DNA of 64,000 bases from Cryptomeria japonica (lineage: Eukaryota > Streptophyta > Pinopsida > Cupressales > Cupressaceae): the NCBI RefSeq assembly GCF_030272615.1, contig NC_081410.1, positions 256,665,533 to 256,729,532 of the forward strand. Reading direction: 5' to 3'. The position numbers were made by a program, and so were the translations under genes. This document shows, in pieces, positions 11,931 through 23,500 of the stretch (position 1 is its first letter; the number at the start of each line of letters is the position of its first letter). The notes beneath the pieces are model-generated. The model had not been told where the DNA came from. It saw nothing but the letters and a program-made list of their open reading frames with translations, and searched no databases.

Positions 11931-13073
11931 TGTCATGCCTGTGAAGTAGGATACCTGCAGATGCAACACAAACACTCAATAGATCATTACAAGCATGGTT
12001 ATAAAATTACAAGAAAATGAAAGATAAACCATGAAAAAGTGACTTATCGCTTCCTAAGAGATGGGAGTGTGGATTTTCTCTCATATTTGGATAAGCAATG
12101 CCAGTGACTTGACTACACCTAGATGGAGGATTTGAAATGATAATGATATGCAAGCTAGATGAGATTGATTATGCTAGATTGATCCAAGCGGATAATTAAG
12201 CTAATGATATACAGGATTAAGCTATGAGGATGATGCAATTAAGATAGAAAAAAGATTGATTAAGCTACATGATTCAACAATTATGCTAGAAAAGATCAAA
12301 TTTAACTAGATCTAAGATGCAATTGCCTATAATTACAATGCTCAAATGAAATGCTAGAATGCATATGCCTATACTAACAATGCCTATATTGATATGAGAT
12401 GGGATCCTTTGTGCTCCAAAATGGGGGATATTTATTCAATTTCCAAGGCTAAGGGTGAGGTGGCAGGAATCAATGGTCAAGATTGAGTCTGAAGATATCA
12501 AGGGTGAAATTGGAGGAGGATGGAGGAGAGGTTGGAGGGAGGGACACTTGTCATCTCTGTGGTGACAAGTGTCAAGGAGCCTTGCTCATAAGAGGGCAAG
12601 TGTCCAAGAAAGGAGATGTGGCCAAATTGCCACATGTCTAAAGGGGACAATATTTACACCATAGGAGGTTAGGATGTGCAAGATAGGATAGGGTTAGTTA
12701 AACCCAAGGTTAGGTGGAATGGGTTAGGCTAGAGGGAGGTTAGGTTAGGAGGCATGTGGGTAATTTAAATTTAAAAATTCAAATAATAGGAAAAGGCTAA
12801 TTAACTTTCAACAACTCATAAATTGATTTGTTTAATTAATTAGGGGATTAAAAGAAATGAATTAAATGGGTGGAGGATTAATTAATTTGAATTAATTAAT
12901 CAAAGAGGACTATTGAAATGAACGTATTAAATAAATCCTTAGATTTATTAATAAGTAGATGAATGGGAGAATTTAATCAAATTGCTAATGAATTCAATTA
13001 AATTAGGAAGGTGAATTCATTAAATAATTGCTTATTCAATTAATTATCTTCAGACCATTGTTAGGTGTATACA
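11931..13073 (-). repeat. N 3' LTR
   Basis: Bases 12411-13073 match 17884-18559. Minus-strand start TGTATACACC. A TATA-like AATAAATAT lies near 12425 on the minus strand; the other copy has CTATAAATATCCCC at about 17897-17912. Confidence 0.85.
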
Positions 13074-13087
13074 TTTTTCCCCTCTTT
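13074..13087 (-). other. N polypurine tract
   Basis: Minus strand CAAAGAGGGGAAAAA directly abuts the LTR start TGTATACACC. Confidence 0.8.
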
Positions 13088-13408
13088 GAAGCGAGGTGTG
13101 ATGACACGTTGATTCAAAGAATAATCTCATTTGGATGATGATATTGGTTTGATAGGATGCCCCAGACATTGATTGATAAATTGTGGTACGATGATGCCCC
13201 CTCGAGAGATCAATTGAGATAATTGACCTTTGGAGTGGTTGGATCGTGGCGAAATTGATTTCCTAATTAGAAATGATTTGACTTCCACAACTGTGGTTGA
13301 TGAAAGTGCAAGTTCTTGGATCACAATGATGGGATTCTTGATGTGATGATTGATAGAGCTTGATTGAATTTGACAAGATTGATTAGGTTGATAAAATTAA
13401 GATTTAGT

Positions 13409-13537
13409 CTAGTTTCAGGAATGACACCTCCTGTATAAGACAAAGATGATCAAAGCATCTAGTTTCAGGAACAATATATCCTGTGTAAGACTTAATCAGA
13501 ATGTTTGGTTCCAGGAAAGATACATCATGTATAAGAC
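13409..13537 (-). repeat. Tandem repeat in the 3' region of N
   Basis: Three units of about 48 bp, each with a (T/C)TAGTTTCAGGAA-like start and a TGTATAAGAC-like end. Related in wording to the array at 1100-1265 in H. Confidence 0.65.
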
Positions 13538-14813
13538 ATGATAGAATAGATTAGATGAGCTCTATTGATAGAATTGATAAGGTTGATTAGATTAAAAAAC
13601 TGACATTTTGTTGATATCAGGTTGTGGGAAGATTTAGATATGCTAATGTTGGTTTTGTTGAGGGGGTAACACAAGATTTGCGTTGGGTCAACAATATCTA
13701 GAGAGAGATGAGTCATCACTCTAATTGTGCATACACTAATGATGATACATTGATGATTCCTACAATAGACTTGGCCTTGGGTAAGATGAGGTTGTGGGAT
13801 CCCATGCAAGAATGAAATGCAAGCTAAATGCAAATGCAAATGTAAATGAAATGCAAGGATATGATCAGACCGATCACTGGGTTATTACATTTTGTCATCA
13901 TTGAGCTTTTTAAAATTTTGGAAGTAAGTGCAAACATCGATGATATAATTGAACCATGATGACCAAAGCACAACTTTCCTGGATTTTGATATTGCAAGTT
14001 AGTACAAACATCGAGGTATAATTCAACCAAGATGACCTGAGTGTTGCTTGCCTAAAACAGACAGTATTAACCATTTTTATACGCAAATCAGAAATGTCTT
14101 CGATGATATTTTGATGATCATGTCCTGAGACAAATTTGTACATATTAATGATTAATTTATAGACAAAAGACAAGAAAAATATCATGTTCCTTCCTTGTTC
14201 CTCTAGTCAGAGACATCATGGAGTCACTCAAAAATCATGATAGGGAAATTCAAGAGAAAATTTCAACCAAAGTGTTAAAATCATTATCCAAAAGATATCA
14301 TCCATTGACAAGTGTGTGATGTGCTTAGACTGACATGTGATAGTTTGATGGTTGACAATTTGATCTTGTGTTGACAAGAGTTGCCTAACTATTATTCTAC
14401 ATGTTTGATTAAGCTCAAAATGATCGAAAATCTTTGCCCCCAGCCAAGTGCAAGATTTTGCCCCAAGCCTAGAAACAAAGTCATTATGATATACCCAATG
14501 ATCCAAACCATGGTGAGAAATCAGCTATGATGTCTGTGAATGTACAAAGGTTTATTATGGATATGAACAACGTTGATGGAAAAATGAATGCAAGTGGAAG
14601 GATGCATGAACTAATAGATGGAAGAGCTAGCTGATAGATAGCACCTGTTTGCCATGTTTTCACCATCTATTTTTATTGTACTTTTTCTCATATTTGATTT
14701 TTTTTTTCACTGTTTTTGGATTTTATGATTTTCCATTGTTTTTGGATTTTTCTGCTTTTTTAGTTTTTTTGGATTTTTTTGCTTATAAACTGTTTTTGGA
14801 TTTTTCTTCTTTT
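13538..14813 (-). other. N 3' untranslated region
   Basis: Between integrase and the polypurine tract. It holds two copies of a roughly 74 bp unit (about 13929-13964 and 14003-14037, CAAACATCGA..TATAATT..AACCA..GATGACC) and, at 14690-14815, a T-rich run built from repeated TTTTTGGATTTT. No gene is supported. Confidence 0.55.
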
Positions 14814-17800
14814 TCAGACACAAAACTTCTTCAGATGCATGCTATTGATGGGTTCCTCAAGCTGATCCCCATCTTGTGTTGATAGCTGATATGCTCCTAA
14901 CCCTAATACTGTTGTGACCACAAACGGACCTAACCAATTTGGTTCAAACTTCCCTTTCTTTTCTTGATCTACTTGGTTGTGTGGATTTTCTTTTAGTACT
15001 AATTCCCCAACTTGAAATGCTCTTGGTTTGACCTTGTGATTGTAACTGCGGCACATTCTTTGTTGATATACCTTTAAATGATCAAAGACATTTTGTCTTT
15101 GTTCATGAATCAATTCTACTTTTGCAATCTAGATACTTGTTGTTCTTCATCTGGGATAAGGCCTTTAAATGATACTCATAGAGAAGGCATCTCTACTTCT
15201 ATTGGCATTATTGCTTCTGATCCATAGACAAGAGAGAAAGGTGTGGCACTTGTTGGTGTGCAGATACTAGTACGGTAGGCCCATAGAGTAGGGTTCAATT
15301 GAATATGCCAATCTTTGCCAACATCATTTACTGTCTTTTTGAGGATTTTCATAATGGTTTGTTTGATGCCTCTTCTTGCCCATTCCCTTTTGGATAGTAG
15401 GGTGTTGAAAATCTGTGTTGGATCTTGAATTTCTCACATAGCTCTTGTACATCCTGATTATTGAACGGTCACCCATTATCAATGATAATGGTCATGGGTA
15501 TGTCGTAGTGACAGATGATGTAGTTCAAGATAAATACAGCGATTTGTTTTCCTATGATATTGATGAGAGGTACTGCCTCAATCCATTTTGTGAAATATAC
15601 TATAGCTACAAGGATGAATTTGTGACCATTGGATGAAGAAGGATTTATCTTTCCTACTAGATCAAGACCCCATTAGAAAAAAGGCCAAGATGTTACCAAA
15701 GCATAAAGTTCTTGTGCTGGTGCATGAATCAAATTCCCATGGATTTGACATTGTTTGCCTATTTTAGCTATCTGAAAAGAATCTCGTTCCATAGTTTGCC
15801 AATAATAGCCCAAGCGTATGAGTATTTTTGAAAGGGTAAGACCACTTGAATGAGTGCCACAAATTCCGTTATGGACTTCATTTAAGGACTTCTCAGATTC
15901 TTCTTGTTTGAGACATCTTAAAAGAGTACCGTGCAGACCTCATTTAAAAAGGGTATCCGCGATGAGAGTATAATGGGAGGATTAGTGAATAAATTTTCTC
16001 TTTTAGTTCTTTGATAGGTCGGGAGGGAGGTTATTATATTTCAAGTATATGTAAGTTTGGCCATAGTGGGAGGAATTATTCCCAACAAGGTGATAGATAG
16101 TTTGGGAATCAGGACAATTATGTGCATGGTAAAACAACTCTTCCACCAGGAATTCATAACGCTCTTGATTTTCTTGTGTTTGAAGGAGAGAAGCAAGTGT
16201 TGCCATGGCATCTACTACTTTGTTGTCATTCCTTGGAATATGTTGAAAACATATTTCTACAAAATATTTCTTGACATCATCAACCATCTTCTTATAAGGC
16301 ATTATCTTTTCATCCTCTGTTTGATAATCATCACTGATTTGATTGATGACGAGCTAAGAGTCTCCAAAGACTTGAAGTTGTGTAATGTTCCATTCTATAG
16401 CCATTTTGATACCTATAACCAAAGCTTCATATTCTGCTATATTGTTGGTACATGGAAAACTTTATTTGTACGCTTTTGGAATTGTATGACCTTGTGGCGT
16501 GATGAATAGAATGCATGCTCCCGATCCATGCTACGTATATGAACCATCAAAGTATAATTGCCATATTTTTGTGGTGACTATTAGGATATCAACATCTGTA
16601 AAGGATGATCATTGTGAAGTGGTACCTCTACTAGTTGGTCTGCAACGACTTTCCCTTTTATAGCTTTTCTATCAACATACTCAATATCAAACTTGCTCAG
16701 AATCATAATCCATTTTTCTAGTCTTCTCGTTAATGTTGCCTTGCTGAGCAAATACTTCAATGGATTGATTTTAGCAATCAACTTGATGGAGTGAGATAGT
16801 AGATAGTGTATTAATTTTTTAGAAGCAAAAACTACCGCCAAGCATGCTCTTTCTGTTGGTGAATAGTTAATCTCGTATCCTACTAATGTTCTATTGATGT
16901 AGTAGATGGCTTGTTCTTTTCCTTCATTGTCCTGTTGTGTAAGCAGAACTCCTAATGATACTTTGGTGGTTGATACATAGAGTAATAATGGCTTTCCTGG
17001 AATTGGTGACATTAGGATGAGTGGTGGCATGAGATAGGCCTTGATCTTGTTGAATGCGTCCTCACATTGGTGGTCCCACCTGAAATTAACATTTTTATGC
17101 AATAGATGAGTAAATGGTTGGCATTTATCGACTAGTTGAGAAAAAAATCTTCTAATTGACTATAGTTTGCCTTGAAGTGATCTTAGTTGACTGATATTCT
17201 AGGGAGACTCCATTTACATGATTGCTTTGACCTTAGCTGGATCTAGTTTGATACCTCTAGCTGAAACAATGTATCCCAATAGCTTGCCTGAAGTAACACT
17301 AAAGGCACATTTCTTGGGATTGAGTCATAGCTTATACTTTTCTATCCTATCAAAGATCTTTTCTAATATTCCTATATGGTCTTCTCTGTTGTATGATTTG
17401 GCCAATATGTCATCCACATAATCTTCCATGAATGTATGCATCATGTCATGGAATATCATTGTCATAGATCTCTGATATGTAGTACCTACGTTCTTTAGTC
17501 CAAAAGGCATGACGTTCCAGCAGAAAGTACCCCACAGACATATGAAAGCTATCTTTTCTTGATCTTCAGGTGCTATTTTAATCTAATTGTTTTTGGAGAA
17601 ACCATCCATTAGAGAAAACATGGAGTGTCCAGCAGTTAAATCTACAATGATGTCAATGTTAGGCAAAGGAAAGCCATCCTTTGGACATGCATTATTAAGA
17701 TATCTAAAGTCTGTGCATATTCTGATACTTTTATCTGGTTTGGAAATATGAACTATGTTGGATACCCATTAAGGATAAGCTACAAGTATGATGAATCTGA

Positions 17801-17883
17801 CATCTAGTAATCTCTTTAGTTCTACTTTTACTAGAAGAGCAATATGAGGATGCATCTTCCTTAATTTCTATTTAACTGGTTTG
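14814..17883 (-). pseudogene. pol: N pol: reverse transcriptase, RNase H, integrase
   Basis: Ty3/gypsy pol read on the minus strand. The reverse transcriptase (about 17880-17110) has FRYLNNACPKDGFPLPNID, MPFGLKNVGTTYQR and the catalytic YVDD box (17409-17420). The RNase H-like segment (17102-16581) has the FSKF/YVDRK region. A second RNase H-like module is at about 16500-16003. The integrase has an HHCC-like zinc region (about 15870-15730), a core with WGLDLVG..SSSNGHKF and YFTKWIEA (about 15680-15560), and a C-terminal segment 15113-14814 with KVKPRAFQVGELVL and GPFVVTTVL. Order RT-RNase H-integrase is diagnostic of Ty3/gypsy. Many stops and frameshifts mark it as dead. Gag and protease are absent through the 5' deletion. 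Confidence 0.85.
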
Positions 17884-18559
17884 GCTCCAAAATGGGGGAT
17901 ATTTATAGGATTTCTAAGGCCAGGGGTGAGGTGGTAGGAATCAACGGTCAAGATTGAGTTTGAAGATATCAAGGGTGAAATTGGAGGAGGATGGAGAAGA
18001 GGTTGGAGGGAGGGACACTTGTCATCTTTGTGGTGACAAATGTCAAGGAGCCTTGCTCATAAGAGGGCAAGTGTCTGAGAGAGGAGACATGTGGCCAAAG
18101 TTCCATGTGTCTCAAGGGGAGAATATCCACACCATAGGAGGTTAGGATAAGGAGGTTAGGATGTGCAAGATAGGATAGGGTTAGTTAAAACCAAGGTTAG
18201 GTGGAATGGGTTAGGCTAGAGGGAGGTTAGGTTAGGAGGCATGTGGGTAATTTGAATTTAAAAATTCAAATAATAGGAAAAGGCTAATTAACTTTCAACA
18301 ACTCAAATTGATTTGTTTTAATTAATTAGGGGATGAGATGAAATGAATTAAAAGGGGGGAGGATTAATTAATTTGAATTAATTAATTAAAGGGGACTATT
18401 GAAATGAACCTATTAAATAAATCCTTAGATTTATTAATAAGTAGATGAATGGGAGAATTTAATCAAATTGCTAATGAATTCAATTAAATTAGGAAGGGGG
18501 ATTAAATAAATAATTTCTTATTCAATTAATTATCTTCATACCATTTTTAGGTGTATACA
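17884..18559 (-). repeat. N 5' LTR, truncated
   Basis: Equivalent to 12411-13073 of the 3' LTR. The missing 480 bp at the left edge are replaced directly by reverse transcriptase sequence, with the junction at about 17883. Confidence 0.85.
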
Positions 18560-18564
18560 ATCCT

Positions 18565-19331
18565 AGCCTTAATTCAACCTAGATCCCCAACAATTGACAT
18601 TCCTATCATACTTGAAGATGAGGTCCTTCCTCTCATGGATATAACTAGTCTCCCTCATAAGGAAGATCTTCAACATATTCCTATGGATGTGACTATACCT
18701 TCTCCTAATAAGAACAATAATATTCCTCCTAAGGTTAGACCTATACGTCCTCCACATGATGGACCTGGTCTCCTTCCTACACCTAACATTCCTCCTTTAT
18801 ATGTCCCAGTTCCACCTCCTTCCCCTTATAGAGAGAGGAGGCTTACTTCTCCTCTTGTTCAACCTAAAAGACCTCAACCTAAAACTTCAACTATCAAGGA
18901 GAGAAACATTCCTACTTTTTCAAATGTTCCTCCTCCTTCTCATCCTTCCACTAAGACTCAACAAAATCATTGTGCAAGAGAACACCGACGAAGACGGCAT
19001 GTTCAAGCTCGTGAAGTTGTCCCTCAAAATACCCAATCTCCCAAGACTCCAACAATTGACATGATTCCCTTTTCTCCTAAGCAAGATGTTCAACCTACAT
19101 CTCCAAATCATAAGTTGCATAAAACATGTGATTGTTTTACTCCTATTCATGTTCTTGCTCCTCTTTCTCTAAATTTTGATGAGGAAATGTGTGAAAATGT
19201 TATTCATGTTGGCAATACAACTCCTAATGCTTCTAATAGTGAGTATGAATATGTTGATGTGGACAAGAATTTATCAACTGAATTTTCACAAACCCTAATC
19301 CTAGCTCCTAGAATCGAACAAAGTGACTTAC
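18565..19331 (+). pseudogene. O gag-pro tail, Pro-rich segment
   Basis: Continues the O frame in phase after N. It is an uninterrupted stretch of about 255 codons, rich in Pro, Ser and Thr (PPLYVPVPPPSPYRERR) with basic patches (REHRRRRHVQAREVV). No enzyme motif is seen; in position it replaces the start of pol. It is cut at 19331 by a solo LTR and resumes after 20773. Confidence 0.7.
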
Positions 19332-20768
19332 TGTAGACGTATAAATCTGACTATTTTCCTAAATAAATATTTAATATTTATTTTAATCACATTCCTCCTA
19401 TTAATTAAATTCTATTTAATTAATTTCTTTATTTTTATCTATTTGATTAAATGAATTACTCAATTTATTTAATTAAATTAATCTTAACCTTTTCTAGCCT
19501 TTAATTAAATAAATCACTTTGTTTAATTAATTCCCCTTTCTCCCCTTTTAATTAAATTTACATTTAATTAAATTGATCCTTGCAAATAAATAAATCTAAT
19601 TTATTTATTAAAATCCCCCTACTTGTATTTATGCAAGTTGCATCTATTTTGGTTGAAATAAAGTAATTTTATTTTAATTAAAATCCTTTTTCCTCATCCA
19701 CTTGCATTTTCCTACATCTCCCACTTGCCTCCTAAACCCCTTCTATATTCTTCTAATCACTTCCAATTTAGCCTAATTCATCTCCTAATTATTGTCACAT
19801 TCCTAAGCAAAGAGAAGTCACTTCTCAAAGCCTCCAAAGTCTTCAATAACCATTAAAGGCTTTGTGTCTTCAAATGGTTAATCTCTAAAAGTCTTCCAAA
19901 CCATTAAAGGCTCTTACATAACCATTTATGGTTAAATCAACCTTATTGCATGGCTAGATACTTTCTCTCTAACTTAATCCTCAGCTAACCCAAGGGTCTC
20001 ATCAAGCATTCATGGCTTTAACCTTGGTTATCCTATTAAACCTTACACAAGAGTTTACCCCTTGGGTAAAAGATTTATCCATTGGATAACCCTAACCTAA
20101 TCTTAACCCTTACCTCCTAGGGTAACCTTCATGTCTTCTCAGACATTTAATGCTTCTTGCATCTCCTCTCAAGCAACCCTTTGTTGACAATTGTCACCAT
20201 TTCATTAATGAGAATTGTAAACATGGATTGATTAACATTCAATCTTTACCATCCCTTTGCCCTATTTTCTCTATAAATAGAGCTCTCATTCCTCATTTTC
20301 AAAAGAATCCAAGTTTCATGCATCTACATTATAGCATAATTTACTAAACATTTTAGCCTCTCTTTGTTAGAACATCATCATAGCATTTAGGAAAATTTTA
20401 AGATCATAAGATATTCATGTTAGGATAGTATATCCTTTCTAGGATAATTTCCTAATCTTTTATCATATCATCATCTTCATACTAGCTAAATCATCATAGT
20501 TCTACACATCATATATATCTTAGAATGCATTCATGTATATAAATCAAATATCACTCATTCTTGGAGTTGTCATTCCTAAGTCATTTTGTCAATGATCTGA
20601 GAGCAAAACATTAAGTTTAGGGATCCTGTGAGATAGATAAAAATGGGACACCCCTTGGGAGGTTGAACTAATTGAATGAGTTCATATACTTGCACCAAGA
20701 GTCTCATTGGTGTGTGGGTCTTTTGGATTTGATTTATTCATTTTTGTCACCATATTTTCCCACATACA
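19332..20768 (+). mobile_element. Solo gypsy LTR nested in O
   Basis: Starts TGTAGACG, ends CCCACATACA; TSD CTTAC (19327-19331) and CTTAT (20769-20773). A TATA box, CTATAAATAG, lies at 20271-20280 and sets plus orientation. The left third is AT-rich, with TTAATTAAAT blocks. No internal genes. The O frame carries on after it with HEYSPCLDL, but the first codon reads TGA where the intact TSD would give CGA. Confidence 0.85.
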
Positions 20769-20773
20769 CTTAT

Positions 20774-20907
20774 GACATGAGTATAGTCCTTGTTTGGATC
20801 TTATGATAGCTCCATCTCATGTGCTCGATGTCGCTCCTTTGGCATGTTGCTCAGCTTCCCAAAATAGTGATCAACAAGATCGAAAGGTAGATTTCGTGCT
20901 ATATTAG
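20774..20907 (+). pseudogene. O polyprotein, C-terminal end
   Basis: About 44 codons that follow on from the Pro-rich segment after the solo LTR (MIAPSHVLDVAPLACC), ending at a TAG at 20905. The frame is consistent with 18565-19331 apart from the C-to-T stop at the junction. Confidence 0.6.
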
Positions 20908-21656
20908 CAATATTAGCACTATAGATCTTCTCTCTCTTTCTCTTTTGTGACTATTCTTCTATGTGTATCCCTATTCTTCTACTGTTCCCTTAATGTCTAC
21001 TTGGGGACGATGCAAAACATTGAGATATTTTCTTGTTCTCTTTAATGTTGACTCAAAAGACATCCTCTATTCCCTTTCTTCCAAGGTAGTGTCCTTTCTT
21101 TGGGGAATGACGATTATTATATACACATATACATATATAATATACATGAGTTATCATACATCATACTAACCCCGAGGAAAGCGAAACTACCTTGTGCTTG
21201 GTGTTTTGTGTTCATTATCCTTCGGTTTATTTCTCACTTGGGGGCTGAATCCTTGTGATAACGTACTTGCTCTCTTCTCTCTCTCTTGGGTGTATCCTAC
21301 CTTAAATAAATTTCTCCCGATAAGGTGTGCACGATTGCTTTAATGTGGGGCCATACACTCTGCTCATATTTTCCCTTTCAATATTTAGATTTATTTAGTG
21401 AACTTGGCTTTGCTTCATAATCTTGGTATCTTTTTTCGTGACTCATAGTAAGGGGAACCTTGCTACTTGCAGTCATGGTTTTCCCTTCTTGATCTTCCCT
21501 TTTACTTTGTTAATCGATATCGTAAGATCCTTAGTCCACTAGGGGCTTGGTGCATCTTGCCTCCTTGACGTGGTAGAAGTCTTTCAATCTTGTTTCCTTG
21601 TACTTTTGCTGATAGTATTGGCATATGATTATACTCCCACGAAAGTGGTGGCTAAA
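20908..21656 (+). other. O 3' untranslated region and polypurine tract
   Basis: No gene. It ends in CTCCCACGAAAGTGGTGGCT then AAA directly before the 3' LTR start TGTAG; this is the plus-strand polypurine tract. Confidence 0.6.
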
Positions 21657-22743
21657 TGTAGTGTCATAAAATTGTGACCCTTGCAATTGTTGACCACATT
21701 AGGGTCCTCACACACGTTATTCAAATCCTTTAGCTAGATCGGAGATCGGATACTTGTTTGACACCTAAGAACTACACCTTTATTGCCCTCCACACTGCCC
21801 AAACTGCATCTTGTCCTCCAAAAAAGGGTAGGATAGGGGCATGGCGCTCCTATCCCCTGCCCCATTTTGGGGGAGGACCCTTTTTAAATGTGCTTTGGAG
21901 GTTGCACATTGAGCGGGAAAACTCCCCCAGTGTCGGCGTACGATAGAAAATCAGTCAATTAGCTCTAATTGAAAAGTATTTAAGTCGCATTTCCCCTTCC
22001 ATTTTGGGCATAACAAAGATACATGAGATCATGCATTCAAGCATCAAGAGCATTCAATCATTCTTTTCCAGCATTGAGCATTCTTAAGTCTCTTTTGAAG
22101 GCTAGGTGTTGCATTCAAGTCAAGGATTCAACGATTGAATAGGAGATTCATTCCAACATTCAATTCCACACAAGAAAATCTATCAACATTTCTATCACAA
22201 CCTCCCTTAAGGTGATTTACATTTCAGTCTTTCATTTACATTCACTTGCAAGTACTTTCTTTCATCATTTGGTTAATTCCAAAATTGGGGTTGACCTGAA
22301 GGCAAACCCCCAATCCCAACACCTTTCCCTCTCTTTTCTATGTGTAGGTTGTAGGTGCGCAGTTGTACTTTTGTATTTGGGCTCCATTTGCAAAGGCAAA
22401 AAAACCCTTTTCATTTCGCGGATTTTTCGGAGGACCGTGTACATTCCCGCCATGATCTGTACAACTTTTCCTCAAATTTGTAGGATGGCTTCATTTCAAA
22501 ATATTATTTCAATATCCAGGTGCACAACTTCAGCTTATGCTTCTATCTTGATTTATAATCAAATCTTTGTCATTTTTACACTTGATCATAAGTACAGAAT
22601 TCAATCAATTCAAATCTCAATCTTAGAAGAGGGGATTCACTTATCATCACTCATAATTCAATCTAAAACTTTTATCTCTCCTTGGAGGGAAGAAAATCTT
22701 TCCTCCCGATATCTCCATCATTTAACTTTTTTCTAACATTACA
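21657..22743 (+). repeat. O 3' LTR
   Basis: Starts TGTAGTGTCAT, ends ATTACA. Contains the hairpin GGATAGGGGCATGGCG..CCTATCC near 21832-21858. Confidence 0.8.
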
Positions 22744-23495
22744 ATAGCAAGCCATATCGGAAGCTCTCCAAGGTCCAGCATTGCCTTGCCAGTCCTTCTT
22801 TTGTAGTTCATAGCCACATAACCAAATTTCTTACAGATTGTGCATACCACATTCATTCTCTTCTCCATCTCATAGGGACTAGACTGACTAACATAGCGTC
22901 TTTGCCAATTAGGAATTCTCTGGTCATTAAAATTCCTTCTCCAGTCACCAATAGATCTCTGATTCATGTGAGGTTTTGGGTTATAAGCTCCATACTTGCA
23001 TTCAATAGATCTATGCCCATATATGTTGCATGTGTAACAACAACCTTCAAATCTTCTAGGTATATATCTCTTATTAGTATTAGGTCTATAACCAATATTA
23101 ACATCAGATCTACTTCTACAGACATTAGCATTATGTCATGGCTTATGGCAATTGAAAAAAACAGGTTTATAAGATTTATTACTAGTGGTTTTCTGAGTCT
23201 TAGGAGCAGGTTTACCTTCATGCATGTTGACCTTAGTACTGAAAGGTTCTCCTTTCTCAAATGTATTGTATCCTAACCGAGATGCATCACCATTGATCCT
23301 CTAATATTGGATCAATTCATCCAGCATGATAGAGCTCTTGTTAAATTTTACAAGCTTTTCATTAGCTTCTGCAAGCTCCCTAGTAAGATCATCATTCTGC
23401 TTCATAAGAGTCTCTCTAAGAGACATTGCCATATCAAGATCTTCTTTGATTTCTTCTTCTTCTTTCTCCTAATGCTAGTGTGCATATAGTGTGCC
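22744..23495 (-). pseudogene. gag: A gag fragment with zinc knuckles
   Basis: Minus-strand copia-type gag. A coiled-coil stretch (KEDLDMAMSLRETLMK, about 23450) and the IMLDELIQ motif are followed by up to three Cys-rich knuckles: FFNCHKP..HNANVC near 23130, CYTCNIYGHRSIEC near 23025, and CTICKKFGYVAMNYKRR near 22840 (degenerate). A further knuckle begins at 22755 and is split by element O. Two or more frameshifts. The capsid N-terminus is missing: the coding sequence joins truncated LTR sequence at about 23500. Confidence 0.7.
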
Positions 23496-23500
23496 ATTTT

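Larger units (their letters stand above)
11931..18559 (-). mobile_element. N: minus-strand gypsy element, pol only, nested in O
   Basis: Flanked by the perfect TSD ATCCT (11926-11930 and 18560-18564). It begins TGTCATGCC and ends GTATACA. Removing N plus one TSD copy joins the O coding frame exactly. The 3' LTR is complete (11931-13073). The 5' LTR is truncated (17884-18559) and runs straight into the reverse transcriptase, so the 3' part of that LTR, the leader, gag and protease were lost in one deletion. The remaining pol is full of stops. Confidence 0.85.
7657..22743 (+). mobile_element. O: plus-strand gypsy element with gag-protease only, nested in A
   Basis: LTRs at 7657-8801 and 21657-22743; TSD ATAGT (7652-7656) and ATAGC (22744-22748). 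It interrupts a gag zinc knuckle of A. After removing N and the solo LTR, O is about 7.0 kb. It encodes a gag, a retropepsin-like region and a Pro-rich tail (9431 to 20907), then about 750 bp of non-coding sequence up to the polypurine tract. No reverse transcriptase, RNase H or integrase is found anywhere in O. It is therefore structurally non-autonomous, similar in concept to elements that keep only gag. Confidence 0.8.

Noticed and set aside
14640-14815. T-rich run as poly(A) tail of a retroposed gene on the minus strand
   Set aside because: It is a degenerate TTTTTGGATTTT repeat inside N, downstream of integrase, without TSDs.
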